Shown here: positions 19,135 through 28,176 of the stretch, piece by piece
Layout of the letters: each line of letters starts with the position of its first letter
Position numbering within the stretch: position 1 is the stretch's first letter
Origin: Virgibacillus sp. AGTR
GTDB taxonomy: Bacteria > Bacillota > Bacilli > Bacillales > Amphibacillaceae
Length of the DNA: 64,000 nt
Reading direction: 5' to 3'
Assembly: GCF_016919725.2 (NCBI RefSeq)
Contig: NZ_JAJERH010000006.1
Coordinates: 1 to 64,000 of the forward strand
Position numbers and translations under genes: made by a program
The notes under the pieces: generated by a model
What the model was told of the DNA's origin: nothing
What the model saw: only the letters and a program-made list of their open reading frames with translations
Database searches by the model: none

Positions 19135-19932
19135 TCAATAAATAAACGGATGATCATCATTTATTAGAATGCGCTCCACCTTTGTTGCTTTCCCACTTTT
19201 ATCATCAATCGTAACGAAAAAACCATTTAACTGACTTCTTCCCTTTTTTGTAATTTCAAAACGTACAGGCATGGAAGTTAAAAACCGTTGGATCACCGCT
19301 TCTTTCTCTACGCCTAATATTCCATCATACGGGCCCGTCATCCCTACATCGGATATATATGCAGTACCACCAGGCAATATGCGTTCATCAGCGGTTTGTG
19401 TATGCGTATGAGTACCAACGACTGCACTAGCACGACCGTCTACATACCATCCTAATGCCTGTTTTTCACTAGTTGCTTCGCCATGAAAATCTATAAAAAT
19501 TATATTTGTTCGTTTTTTAGCTTCCTCTATTAATTGATCTGCTTTAGTAAACGGATCATCACTAGGTGGAAGGAATGTCCTTCCTTGTAAATTCATAACA
19601 GCGACTTCAATTCCATTAATATTTACATAAATAATTCCTTTTCCAGGATTATTTTCCGGAAAGTTCGCTGGACGGATCATATTCTTAGCATCGTCTATAA
19701 AATCATATATTTCCCGCTTATCCCATGTATGGTTTCCCATTGTAACAACTTGGGCTCCCCACTCCAGAAATTGTTTATAAATTTTTTCAGTTATTCCTTT
19801 ACCTGATGCTGCATTTTCCCCATTAACAATAGTAAGATTTGGTCGATATTTCTCTTTTAACTTAGGCAAATATTCCTGTACCATATTTCTACCTGGAGAG
19901 CCAACGATATCTCCAATAAATAAAATTTTCAT
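19135..19932 (-). CDS. ymdB: YmdB phosphodiesterase
   Basis: Metal-dependent phosphodiesterase acting on cyclic nucleotides and affecting biofilm and motility choice in Bacillus subtilis. It has 265 residues. The calcineurin-like metal ligands are in GDIVGSPGR (8-16), NGENA (about 40), GNHTWDKRE (67-75), DFHGEATSEK and GTHTHTQTAD. The start MKILFIGD agrees with the family length of 264. An ATG four codons upstream is also possible because GGATAGG could serve either, so the start is less certain. It lies downstream of rny. Confidence 0.93.
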   Translation of the reverse strand: MKILFIGDIVGSPGRNMVQEYLPKLKEKYRPNLTIVNGENAASGKGITEKIYKQFLEWGAQVVTMGNHTWDKREIYDFIDDAKNMIRPANFPENNPGKGIIYVNINGIEVAVMNLQGRTFLPPSDDPFTKADQLIEEAKKRTNIIFIDFHGEATSEKQALGWYVDGRASAVVGTHTHTQTADERILPGGTAYISDVGMTGPYDGILGVEKEAVIQRFLTSMPVRFEITKKGRSQLNGFFVTIDDKSGKATKVERILINDDHPFIY

Positions 19933-20041
19933 TAATCTTATCATCCTATCCTTTTGATTACTTTAAGTCTTTCATACCGTGTTTATCTTGTCAAAATTTC
20001 TAGTCATTATGTAAGGAAAAATATGCAGTCATCCTTAAAAT

Positions 20042-20083
20042 ACGCAAAATAAAAAGCGGTCTATGACCACTTTTTATTTTGCA
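20042..20083 (-). terminator. rny terminator overlapping the stop codon
   Basis: Long stem formed by GCAAAATAAAAAG plus GGTC and the complementary GACC plus CTTTTTATTTTGC, with a TAT loop. The 5' arm of the RNA contains the last codons and stop of rny. Confidence 0.8.
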
Positions 20084-21636
20084 TATTCAACAGCTCTCGT
20101 TTCCCTGATTACCGTTACTTTAATATGACCTGGGTAATCAAGTTCTCCTTCAATTCGCTTGCGGATGTCCCGTGCGATTCGAACGGATTCTACATCATCG
20201 ATTTCATCAGGCTTTACCATAATGCGAATTTCTCTTCCCGCCTGAATAGCAAATGATTTTTCCACTCCAGTGAACGATTCAGAAATCTCTTCTAATTTCT
20301 CTAATCGCTTAATATAATTTTCCAACGTTTCACTTCTAGCACCAGGTCTTGCTGCAGATAGCGCGTCCGCTGCAGCAACCAATACTGAGATAATGGAAGT
20401 AGGCTCTTCATCGCCATGGTGAGAAGCTATCGAATTAATGACAACCTCATGTTCCTTATATTTCATTGCAAGTTCTTTACCAATTTCGACGTGACTTCCT
20501 TCCACTTCATGATCTATTGCTTTACCAATATCATGGAGTAGTCCCGCTCTTCTTGCCAATGTTTCATCTTCACCTAGTTCAGCAGCAAGCAATCCAGAAA
20601 GGTATGCAACCTCAGTTGAATGCTTCAATACATTTTGTCCATAGCTTGTACGATATTTTAATCTACCAAGAATCTTTATTAAGTCTGGATGTAAGCCATG
20701 CACACCTACTTCAAACGTTGTTTCTTCACCAATCTCACGTATATATTCATCTACGTCGCGTCTCGCCTTATCTACCATTTCCTCTATTCGTGCTGGATGG
20801 ATTCTTCCATCTTGTACGAGTTTTTCTAAAGCGAGGCGAGCTGTTTCTCTTCTAATCGGATCAAATCCAGATAAAATTACTGCTTCTGGAGTATCATCAA
20901 TAATTAAATCAATACCTGTCAGCGTTTCTAGCGTACGAATATTCCGCCCTTCACGACCAATAATTCGTCCTTTCATTTCATCATTAGGAAGGTTAACAAC
21001 TGAGACGGTTGTTTCAGCAACGTGGTCAGCAGCACAGCGTTGTAAAGCTAACGATAGGATGCTTTTGGCTTTTTTATCTGCTTCTTCTTTTGCGCGATTC
21101 TCAGCCTCTTTTATTAATAATGCTGATTCATGCGCAACTTCTTGTTCGATTCTTTCAAGAATAATTTGTCTAGCCTGGTCTGTTGTATATCCTGAAATGC
21201 GTTCAAGCTCGGTTTGCTGCTCTTGTAATGTAGCTTCCACTTTGCTTTCCATTTCTTCAATTTGTTGTTGTTTTTCTGTTAACGACTGTTCTTTCCTCTC
21301 TAACATAAGCTCACGCTTGTCTAGTGTTTCACTTTTTCTGTCCAGATTTTCTTCTTTTTGCATCAGACGATTTTCTTGCTTTTGTACTTCGTTACGTCGT
21401 TCACGAAGTTCATCTTCGGTCTGTTGGCGAAGTTTATGATTTTCATCCTTCGCTTCAAGAAGCGCCTCTTTTTTGGAGGCATCTGCATTCCGATGCGCCT
21501 CATCAACGATTTGTTTAGCTAATGTTTCAGCACTAGAAATTTTAGCTTCAGCAATAGATTTACGAATCAGATAACCAACAACAATACCGACGATTAGGAT
21601 TCCAAGCAAAATGGAGATGAGTAAAAGACTGTCCAT
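20074..21636 (-). CDS. rny: Ribonuclease Y
   Basis: Membrane-anchored endoribonuclease that starts mRNA decay. The 520 residues match the Bacillus subtilis protein exactly in length. The order is an N-terminal membrane helix ([20 protein letters not shown], residues 4-23), a long coiled coil to about 200, a KH domain ([11 protein letters not shown]) and an HD domain ([10 protein letters not shown] at about 367). The start at 21636 follows AGGAGGTGAAATC; the open frame extends 11 codons upstream of it without a site. It works with RicA encoded 3.6 kb away and with PNPase at 49-51 kb. Confidence 0.97.
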   Translation of the reverse strand: MDSLLLISILLGILIVGIVVGYLIRKSIAEAKISSAETLAKQIVDEAHRNADASKKEALLEAKDENHKLRQQTEDELRERRNEVQKQENRLMQKEENLDRKSETLDKRELMLERKEQSLTEKQQQIEEMESKVEATLQEQQTELERISGYTTDQARQIILERIEQEVAHESALLIKEAENRAKEEADKKAKSILSLALQRCAADHVAETTVSVVNLPNDEMKGRIIGREGRNIRTLETLTGIDLIIDDTPEAVILSGFDPIRRETARLALEKLVQDGRIHPARIEEMVDKARRDVDEYIREIGEETTFEVGVHGLHPDLIKILGRLKYRTSYGQNVLKHSTEVAYLSGLLAAELGEDETLARRAGLLHDIGKAIDHEVEGSHVEIGKELAMKYKEHEVVINSIASHHGDEEPTSIISVLVAAADALSAARPGARSETLENYIKRLEKLEEISESFTGVEKSFAIQAGREIRIMVKPDEIDDVESVRIARDIRKRIEGELDYPGHIKVTVIRETRAVEYAK

Positions 21637-22099
21637 GATTTCACCTCCTATTGCTATAAAGTTGTACAATTAAATTATTGTCGGCATGTAGCATTTTCAA
21701 TGCGTGAAAACAATAAAATATATCATTGAAATGATAAATCTATACAGTATTAATTTTAATTGTGTAGAATGCGAATGTCAAGGAAACGTCACAAGTTGTC
21801 GCTATTACTTGTGTAAATAATGGAAATATACTTACTTTAGTTAAGAGATAGTAATATTTTTGTTAATAAGTGCTTTAGACAAACATAACTTCTCACTCAA
21901 AATACAAACAATTATTTTATCACTATGGGAATATAATCATCGCAACCTGAAATATATCCGTTTCCGCGGGAGTCTCGCTTATTTTAGGTGCTAAATTATT
22001 AATTCTAATCAAAAAAACGAACTATAATCAACTTTAACTAATTATAGCTCGTTTTGATTGTTTCTTATTTACTTTTATCCCAGACTTTTTAATTATTGA
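21637..22099. other. Gap between recA and rny
   Basis: 463 bp without a gene. It contains the recA terminator (22012-22056) and, at about 21957-21985, a short piece (TTTCCGCGGGAGTCTCGC) that resembles the edge of a Bacillaceae GC-rich repeat. A promoter for rny is expected in the right part of the strand upstream of 21636, but I find only a weak match. Confidence 0.45.
22012..22056 (-). terminator. recA terminator
   Basis: Arms ACGAGCTATAATTA and TGATTATAGTTCGT (two mismatches) with a 7-8 nt loop and a run of seven T residues on the minus strand. Confidence 0.85.
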
Positions 22100-23137
22100 C
22101 TAGACATCTAAACTTTCCTGACCGGCTTCTTCTACTTCTTCCTTTGGCTGATCATCAAGATTATAATGACTGCGAATAGCCTCATGAATTTCCGTCATCA
22201 CATTCGTATTTTCTTTTAGGAACTGCTTCGCATTCTCTCGACCTTGACCAAGTCTTTCTTCATTATAAGAATACCAAGCACCGCTCTTAAGGACAATATC
22301 CAAATCTGATCCAATATCCAATATTTCTCCTTCTTTGGATATACCTTCTCCATACATAATATCTACTTCGGCTTGTTTAAATGGCGGTGCTACTTTATTT
22401 TTCACTACCTTAATTCTTGCCTTATTTCCTACCATATCATTGCCTTGTTTTAATGACTCTGCACGACGTACTTCTAATCTAACAGAGGAGTAGAATTTAA
22501 GTGCTCTTCCACCAGGTGTTGTTTCAGGATTACCAAACATGACGCCGACCTTTTCACGGATTTGGTTAATAAAAATGGCTGTTGTTTTTGATTTATTAAT
22601 TGCACCAGAAAGCTTCCTTAAAGCCTGTGACATTAAACGAGCCTGAAGACCAACATGAGAGTCTCCCATTTCACCTTCTATTTCGGCTTTAGGAACTAAC
22701 GCTGCAACAGAATCGACTACAATAATATCAACGGCACCACTACGAACTAACGCTTCGGCGATTTCTAATGCTTGCTCTCCTGTATCAGGCTGTGAAAGGA
22801 GTAATTCTTCAATATTCACTCCTAAAGCACGGGCATAAGTAGGGTCTAATGCGTGTTCTGCATCGATAAACGCAGCTTGTCCACCTTGACGCTGTGCTTC
22901 GGCAATAGCATGCAAAGCTACAGTTGTTTTACCAGAGGATTCTGGACCATAAATTTCAACTACTCTCCCTCTCGGATAACCTCCAATACCTAAGGCAACA
23001 TCTAATGCTAGTGAACCACTCGGTATGGTAGCAATTTTTTGTTCAGCTTGTTCTCCAAGTTTCATAATGGAACCTTTACCGAATTGTTTCTCTATTTGTC
23101 TTAACGCCATATCTAAAGCTTGTTTTCTATCACTCAA
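22100..23137 (-). CDS. recA: Recombinase RecA
   Basis: ATP-dependent strand-exchange protein and SOS co-protease. It has 345 residues: Walker A GPESSGKT at about 64, Walker [12 protein letters not shown], loop L1 and L2 regions ([35 protein letters not shown]), and an acidic C-terminal tail. The frame is open to 23200, but AAAGGAGG with an 8 bp gap precedes a TTG at 23137 giving [16 protein letters not shown], the standard RecA opening. TTG is therefore the start, and the region upstream is promoter. An SOS-type box sits just upstream of the promoter. Confidence 0.97.
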   Translation of the reverse strand: MSDRKQALDMALRQIEKQFGKGSIMKLGEQAEQKIATIPSGSLALDVALGIGGYPRGRVVEIYGPESSGKTTVALHAIAEAQRQGGQAAFIDAEHALDPTYARALGVNIEELLLSQPDTGEQALEIAEALVRSGAVDIIVVDSVAALVPKAEIEGEMGDSHVGLQARLMSQALRKLSGAINKSKTTAIFINQIREKVGVMFGNPETTPGGRALKFYSSVRLEVRRAESLKQGNDMVGNKARIKVVKNKVAPPFKQAEVDIMYGEGISKEGEILDIGSDLDIVLKSGAWYSYNEERLGQGRENAKQFLKENTNVMTEIHEAIRSHYNLDDQPKEEVEEAGQESLDV

Positions 23138-23167
23138 AGCGTCGTCCTCCTTTAATAATCTACTTAC

Positions 23168-23196
23168 ATCATACATGGTTTTCGACCTTTTGCCAA
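23168..23196 (-). promoter_or_regulatory. Sigma-A promoter of recA
   Basis: -35 TTGGCA (23191-23196) and -10 TATGAT (23168-23173) with a 17 bp spacer. Transcription would begin about 25 nt before the TTG start. Confidence 0.65.
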
Positions 23197-23204
23197 GCAA
23201 AAAA

Positions 23205-23218
23205 CGAATAAATGTTCC
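23205..23218 (-). promoter_or_regulatory. Probable LexA (SOS) box of recA
   Basis: GGAACATTTATTCG matches the Gram-positive SOS consensus CGAAC-N4-GTTCG at eight of ten fixed positions. It sits 8 bp upstream of the recA -35. Confidence 0.55.
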
Positions 23219-23312
23219 CTTTTTTAGAGGGGAATAACAAAAGGAAAAAGAATTATAGAATAGATTTCCGCGTAACTATGTAATTATCCATTCAATTATT
23301 CTGCTAACTTTA

Positions 23313-24560
23313 TCATTTTAAATGATTGTACAAAAGCTCTAAACCTTTCTGAACAGTTCTTCTTCTTATCGTATCTCGATCTCCTTGAAATTGACATTTC
23401 TCTCTTATCGTATGTCCAGCTTGATCATATATAGCAATATATACTGTACCAACAGACTTTCCTTCTGTTTCTGAAGGTCCAGCAACTCCAGTAAACCCAA
23501 TACCGATGGATGCATTGAGTTTCGTTGCTGCGTTTTTTGCCATTGCTAAAGCACATTCCTTACTAATAGCACCATATTCCTCAATCACCTGAGGTGGTAC
23601 GCCTAAAACATTTTGTTTTACCTCGTTATTATATGAAACAATGCCTCCACGAAACACGTCAGAAACACCAGGAACAGATGAAAGCTTTCCGGAGAATAGT
23701 CCTCCTGTTAGACTTTCAGCAGTTGCTAGTTGTTTGCTATCTTTCCTTAGCAGTTCTACAATTTCCCCTTCTAGCGTGGCTTGATTGACTCCATAAAAAT
23801 AGTGACCTACTAAATTTAAAATTTTTGATTTGGTTTTATCTAGTAATTCATCTACTTGTTGCTCTGATTCTCCATTAGCTGTTAACCGAATCACGATCCC
23901 ATCATCCTGGGCTAACGGTGCAATAGTCGGATTTGTCTGGGCTTGAATCATGTCCCGCAGTTCATGTTCTAGCTTGGACTCACCTATTCCTATAAATTTT
24001 AATACGACAGATTTTATGATTTCATGCTGACTAACCATTTGCTGAATCGTTGGGAATACATGCTCGATAGCAAGTGATTTCATTTCCCTGGGAACACCAG
24101 GTAAAAATATCCATTTCCGACCTTCAAATGTTACCATCATCCCTGGAGCCATCCCTACACTGTTTTTCCAAACATCTGCTGTTTCAAAAACACGAGCCTG
24201 CTTTCGATTATTCGGGGTCATCTCAACGTCTTGCTTATGAAAATATGCTTGTATTTTATCCATGGAAGGCTTGTGTTCCACCATCGATAAATTCGATAAT
24301 GCTTGAAAAGCCTCTCTTGTTAAGTCATCTTCTGTTGGCCCTAACCCACCAGTTACTAAAATAATATCGGATCGCAGATGTGCTTGTCTAAATGCCTCTT
24401 CGACGCGGCGTAGGTTATCACCGACGACAACATGGTTATATATGTTAACTCCATACTGAGCAAGTTGCTGCGATAGCCATTGCGCATTCGTATTTGCAAT
24501 CTGACCGAGCAGTAATTCTGTTCCTACAGCAATAATCTCAGCTTTCACTTTTTTGGTCAT
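23313..24560 (-). CDS. cinA: CinA-like competence/damage-inducible protein
   Basis: The 415 residues contain an N-terminal MoCF-biosynthesis domain (GTELLLGQIANTNAQWL, TGGLGPTEDDLT at about 70) and a C-terminal CinA domain (ATAESLTGGL at about 278, GFTGVAGP) that in studied members hydrolyses nicotinamide mononucleotide. In Bacillus it is induced with competence and is cotranscribed with recA. The ATG overlaps the pgsA stop as ATGA, so pgsA-cinA are coupled. 175 bp including a separate promoter lie before recA. Confidence 0.95.
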   Translation of the reverse strand: MTKKVKAEIIAVGTELLLGQIANTNAQWLSQQLAQYGVNIYNHVVVGDNLRRVEEAFRQAHLRSDIILVTGGLGPTEDDLTREAFQALSNLSMVEHKPSMDKIQAYFHKQDVEMTPNNRKQARVFETADVWKNSVGMAPGMMVTFEGRKWIFLPGVPREMKSLAIEHVFPTIQQMVSQHEIIKSVVLKFIGIGESKLEHELRDMIQAQTNPTIAPLAQDDGIVIRLTANGESEQQVDELLDKTKSKILNLVGHYFYGVNQATLEGEIVELLRKDSKQLATAESLTGGLFSGKLSSVPGVSDVFRGGIVSYNNEVKQNVLGVPPQVIEEYGAISKECALAMAKNAATKLNASIGIGFTGVAGPSETEGKSVGTVYIAIYDQAGHTIREKCQFQGDRDTIRRRTVQKGLELLYNHLK

Positions 24561-25135
24561 TTTGAATCCCTCATTACATGCCAGTTTTTCATGAAATAAT
24601 CAACCCCAGATAAAATAGTAAAGAACAGGCTAATATACAGCATCCATTGTCCAAATGGAAATCCTATATAGGCAAACGGAAAATTATGCAGTAGTAATAC
24701 TGCTATAGCAATCATCTGCGTTGCCGTTTTCAATTTACCCATACTCCCAGCTGCTAAAACAATTCCTTCACCAGCAGCAACAAGTCTAAGACCTGTGACT
24801 GCAAATTCTCTACTGATAATAATGATAACTACCCATGCTGGAGCTACCCCCATTTCTACCAGTATGATTAATGCTGCTGAAACAAGTAACTTATCTGCAA
24901 GCGGATCTAAAAACTTACCTAAATTTGTTACCAAATTGTATTTTCTTGCATAGTGGCCGTCAATCCAATCAGTAGCGGCGGCGACAATAAATAATAATCC
25001 AGCAACAAAATGAGTCAGAGGTAATTGAGCTTCACCAATGTCCCACGATCCCCAATCAAATGGCACACTCATTAAAATAATAAAAACTGGTATTAAAAGT
25101 ATTCGAGATAACGTTATTTTATTTGGTACATTCAT
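24557..25135 (-). CDS. pgsA: CDP-diacylglycerol-glycerol-3-phosphate 3-phosphatidyltransferase
   Basis: Integral membrane enzyme making phosphatidylglycerol phosphate, the first committed step to phosphatidylglycerol and cardiolipin. The 192 residues show the CDP-alcohol phosphotransferase signature DGxxAR-x8-GxxxDxxxD in DWIDGHYARKYN and GKFLDPLADK (about 60-85), and four to six hydrophobic helices. The start follows GAGGAGG. It is coupled by a 4 bp overlap to cinA. Confidence 0.97.
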   Translation of the reverse strand: MNVPNKITLSRILLIPVFIILMSVPFDWGSWDIGEAQLPLTHFVAGLLFIVAAATDWIDGHYARKYNLVTNLGKFLDPLADKLLVSAALIILVEMGVAPAWVVIIIISREFAVTGLRLVAAGEGIVLAAGSMGKLKTATQMIAIAVLLLHNFPFAYIGFPFGQWMLYISLFFTILSGVDYFMKNWHVMRDSK

Positions 25136-25164
25136 TTATACATCCTCCTCGTGTAAGCATCTAT

Positions 25165-25200
25165 AAATTAAAACCCTTCCCAACAAGTTGAAAGGAAGGG
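25165..25200 (-). terminator. ymfM (rodZ) terminator
   Basis: CCCTTCC and GGAAGGG arms with TTTT on the minus strand, between the ymfM stop and pgsA. Confidence 0.75.
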
Positions 25201-25208
25201 CTTATCAG

Positions 25209-26108
25209 TTATTCAGCTTCTTGATTTAATTCTATCCATATATTTTGTCTTACGGTTTGTGGGTCAACTGGATATTCCATTTCCACTCCATTAATGGTAA
25301 TCGTAAGTACAGATGCATTACCGATTTTGAAGAACACACGATCTTTCCCTGTAAGCTTCAGTTCTAAAGGTGATTTTTCCTCATTAAACATAGCCTCTTC
25401 AAAGAACGTTTCCCCATCTTCCGTTTTAACACCAAGCCATGTATCCCCTTCAGCTTCAAGAGTTGCCTCCACTTCCTCACCAGAATAATTGAAGGCAACA
25501 ATCGATTCCGGAGTACTTCCTTCACCTTTCTCTATGACAGAAAAAGCTGCTTCTGATTCATCATTTTTATCGTTCTGAGCTTCATCACTTTCATCAGTTT
25601 TATTTTCTTCATCACTCTTTGTATCTTCTTCTGCTGGTTGTTTTGAACGTTTATCATCATTAATCACAACACTATCGTCTTCTTTCACTTCTTCATTATT
25701 AGCATTTCCCGACATATTTTGATTAATAAAGATCAAGGCAACTACGATAATACCAATAATTAGTAACACGACGATGATCGTAGGGAAGATCGAAAAGCTT
25801 GAAGGAGTCTTTTCGGCATTCGTCTCCTTACGAGTCCGTTGAATCCTACTTAGCTGCTCTCCATCAGGTTCTTCCGTTTTCGGTACTTCTTCTTTAAATT
25901 CTTCCATCAATTCATCCGGATCAAGTCCTACTGCATTTGCATATTCCTTAATAAATGCTCTTGCATAGAATTTTCCTGGTAGAATATGTAAATTACCTTC
26001 TTCTATGGCAAGTAAATACCTTTTTTGAATCTTTGTTGTTTCCTGCAAACTTTCTAATGAGAGGTTCTTTGCCTCCCTTGCTTCCTTTAGCCTTGCTCCA
26101 ATTTCCAT
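25209..26108 (-). CDS. rodZ: RodZ-like cytoskeletal membrane protein YmfM
   Basis: Cell-shape protein that links MreB to the membrane. The 299 residues have a cytoplasmic helix-turn-helix (GARLKEAREAKNLSLESLQ, 4-22, to about 75), one membrane helix (IFPTIIVVLLIIGIIVVALIF, 110-130), a very acidic, Ser/Asp/Glu/Lys-rich linker (140-195) and a C-terminal DUF4115 beta domain. ATG at 26108 is spaced correctly after GGATGGTG. The long acidic linker could reflect a salt-adapted lineage; that is inference. Confidence 0.93.
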   Translation of the reverse strand: MEIGARLKEAREAKNLSLESLQETTKIQKRYLLAIEEGNLHILPGKFYARAFIKEYANAVGLDPDELMEEFKEEVPKTEEPDGEQLSRIQRTRKETNAEKTPSSFSIFPTIIVVLLIIGIIVVALIFINQNMSGNANNEEVKEDDSVVINDDKRSKQPAEEDTKSDEENKTDESDEAQNDKNDESEAAFSVIEKGEGSTPESIVAFNYSGEEVEATLEAEGDTWLGVKTEDGETFFEEAMFNEEKSPLELKLTGKDRVFFKIGNASVLTITINGVEMEYPVDPQTVRQNIWIELNQEAE

Positions 26109-26125
26109 TTCAAACACCATCCATT

Positions 26126-26917
26126 TTAAAAATCGAACGTAGAGAATCCATCTTCTTGACTAAATTGTTGTCTTTCAATAGGTTCATACGTAATTTCTTC
26201 ATTCTCATAACTTCTTAGTTCAATAATGTAATCAAAGTCATCCATTTTATACTCTGTTGATTGTACAAATATATCCGGATGTTCAACTACCTTTATAGCA
26301 GGTAGCTGCATAACCTCTCGAATTAGCTGCCAGTGCTTTTCATTAGCACGTCTTGTCGAAACCATTCCATCAATGATATAAATGTTATCTGGGTTGTATT
26401 CTCCCTCGATTAATTGACTACGAACTGTCTGCTTCAATAACGTACTGGATACAAACAGCCATCGCTTATTTGCACAAACACTAGCTGCTACAACTGACTC
26501 CGTCTTGCCAACTCTTGGCATTCCGCGAATCCCAATTAATTTATGACCTTCTTTTTTATATAACTCCGCCATAAAATCAACCAATAGCCCTAGGTCATCA
26601 CGGACAAATCGAATGGTCTTACGATCGTCAACATCTCTATGTATATATCTTCCATGTCGCACTGCCATTTTATCTCTGAGTTTAGGCTTTCGAAGTTTAG
26701 TAACGTTGATCATGTCCATTGTTTCTAAAATTGATTTTAGGCGTGTTATATTTTCATCAAATTGCGACAATAATAGCATACCTCTACGTGCATTTTCCAC
26801 ACCATTAATTGTAATAATATTTATGGATAACATACCTAATAACGACGAAATATCACCAAGTAAACCAGGTCGGTTAATTTGAATTTCATATTCAAGATAC
26901 CATTCTGTCTTCTCCAT
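26126..26917 (-). CDS. ymfK: YmfK, DUF3388 protein
   Basis: Conserved Bacilli protein of unknown function, 263 residues. Two features stand out. The N-terminus reads like an ACT regulatory domain (INRPGLLGDISSLLGMLSIN, residues 13-32). The centre contains a P-loop-like GMPRVGKTE (about 130-138), matching GxxxxGKT. It lies 17 bp upstream of ymfM and is probably cotranscribed with it. An ACT-regulated nucleotide-binding role is a guess from these motifs. Confidence 0.88.
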   Translation of the reverse strand: MEKTEWYLEYEIQINRPGLLGDISSLLGMLSINIITINGVENARRGMLLLSQFDENITRLKSILETMDMINVTKLRKPKLRDKMAVRHGRYIHRDVDDRKTIRFVRDDLGLLVDFMAELYKKEGHKLIGIRGMPRVGKTESVVAASVCANKRWLFVSSTLLKQTVRSQLIEGEYNPDNIYIIDGMVSTRRANEKHWQLIREVMQLPAIKVVEHPDIFVQSTEYKMDDFDYIIELRSYENEEITYEPIERQQFSQEDGFSTFDF

Positions 26918-27031
26918 AAAAAGCTCCTTTAAGTGACAACTTTTTTACAGACCTTCTTCAATTTAATTTTAACGATATAACTATATAATAAAGGATTTTA
27001 CTCCAAGTGAAAAGAGATTATCATAAGAAAT

Positions 27032-27070
27032 AAAAAAAAGAAGCTGTTTATTTAAAAATAAACAACTTCG
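27032..27070 (-). terminator. ymfJ terminator
   Basis: GAAGTTGTTTATT and AATAAACAGCTTC arms with one mismatch, followed by eight T residues on the minus strand. Confidence 0.85.
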
Positions 27071-27091
27071 TAAATGAATACAAAATAGTCC

Positions 27092-27352
27092 CTATTTTGT
27101 ATTGCCTTGATTTTGCACAAATTTCACCATTGTATTTGCAATAGCTTGTTGCTCATCCTCTGAAGCGGCATTCCATAAATCACGTAAAATTGCCTCTTCA
27201 TTATTCTTTGCGTCGACATTTTGTGCAAGATAGTCGCCGACCTCTTGTGCCATATTTTGTATCGTTTGTTCACTCATCCCTTGCTCTTGTGCTTGATTAA
27301 GCTTATTTGCAAGGAAACTTTTCCACGAATCAAAGTTATCAAGAACTGACAT
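27092..27352 (-). CDS. ymfJ: YmfJ, DUF3243 protein
   Basis: 86-residue conserved helical protein of unknown function (MSVLDNFDSWKSFLANKLNQ; ending FVQNQGNTK). No membrane segment. The start follows GGAGGAG. Position between ymfI and ymfK is the Bacillus order. Confidence 0.9.
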   Translation of the reverse strand: MSVLDNFDSWKSFLANKLNQAQEQGMSEQTIQNMAQEVGDYLAQNVDAKNNEEAILRDLWNAASEDEQQAIANTMVKFVQNQGNTK

Positions 27353-27457
27353 ACTTTCTCCTCCTTCAATATTTTTACATGCATAGTATTTGAATTATTT
27401 CCTTGTTTATACATGCATGAAGGAACAAAAGTGAACATATCAAAACTGTTGGCTAGA

Positions 27458-28171
27458 TTACCAGCCACCGGTAACATTGATTATTTCTCCTTGAATATAG
27501 CTACTATTCCCGGAAAGTAAAAAACTAGTCATATGTGCAATTTCTTCTGGCTTCCCAGCTCGATTTAGCGGAATATCAGCTATAATTTCTGCTTTCTCTT
27601 CATCTAAAAGATGTTGGTTCATTTTGGTTTCGATATAGCCCGGACTAATTGCATTTACCGAAACGCCCGACGGTCCCACTTCTTTAGCTAAGGCCTTTAC
27701 AAAGCTATTTTGTGCACCTTTTACAGATGAATAAATGACTTCATTACTGGCACCTTGTTCACCCCAAATAGATGTAATAAAAATAACTTGCCCGCCTGTA
27801 TGAATCATGGACGGTAATAATTCTTTTACGATCATCCAAGGCGATTTTATGTGAAGCTGGAGCATCTCATCCATTACATCTTCGGGTGTATCTTGAAACA
27901 AACCAAAGTGTGCTTTGCCACTTGCAAAAACAACTGCATCAATAGGGAAAACGAGCTGCTTAACAAAGGCCTTGCAAGCAGTTGCATTACTTAAATCTGC
28001 TTGTAGCATAGAAAGAATTTTTTCCGGTTCGATACTTTTACGGAAAGCTTCAAGTGCCTGTTTGTTATGATTGTAATGAAGAATAAGCTGATAATTTTGC
28101 TCTGCCAATTGTTTAGCAATTGCCACACCAATATCGCCACTCGCACCAACGATTAAAACATTCTTCCCCAT
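27458..28171 (-). CDS. ymfI: YmfI, SDR reductase (EF-P 5-aminopentanone reductase type)
   Basis: Short-chain dehydrogenase/reductase of 237 residues. GASGDIG (9-15) is the NADP-binding glycine motif, and YSSVKGA holds the catalytic Tyr and Lys, with Ser in ITSIWG. In Bacillus subtilis YmfI reduces the 5-aminopentanone group on elongation factor P. Assignment here is by orthology and context. The ATG at 28171 follows GGAG at the end of ymfH; nine in-frame upstream codons overlap ymfH and lack a site. Confidence 0.93.
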   Translation of the reverse strand: MGKNVLIVGASGDIGVAIAKQLAEQNYQLILHYNHNKQALEAFRKSIEPEKILSMLQADLSNATACKAFVKQLVFPIDAVVFASGKAHFGLFQDTPEDVMDEMLQLHIKSPWMIVKELLPSMIHTGGQVIFITSIWGEQGASNEVIYSSVKGAQNSFVKALAKEVGPSGVSVNAISPGYIETKMNQHLLDEEKAEIIADIPLNRAGKPEEIAHMTSFLLSGNSSYIQGEIINVTGGW

Positions 28172-28176
28172 TGTAT

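Noticed and set aside
20466-20855. 129-codon plus-strand open frame inside rny
   Set aside because: Antisense shadow of the conserved HD-domain coding region; no ribosome binding site and low-complexity Leu-rich translation.
27274-27477. 67-codon minus-strand frame across the ymfI-ymfJ junction
   Set aside because: Overlaps both real genes' ends and has no ribosome binding site.
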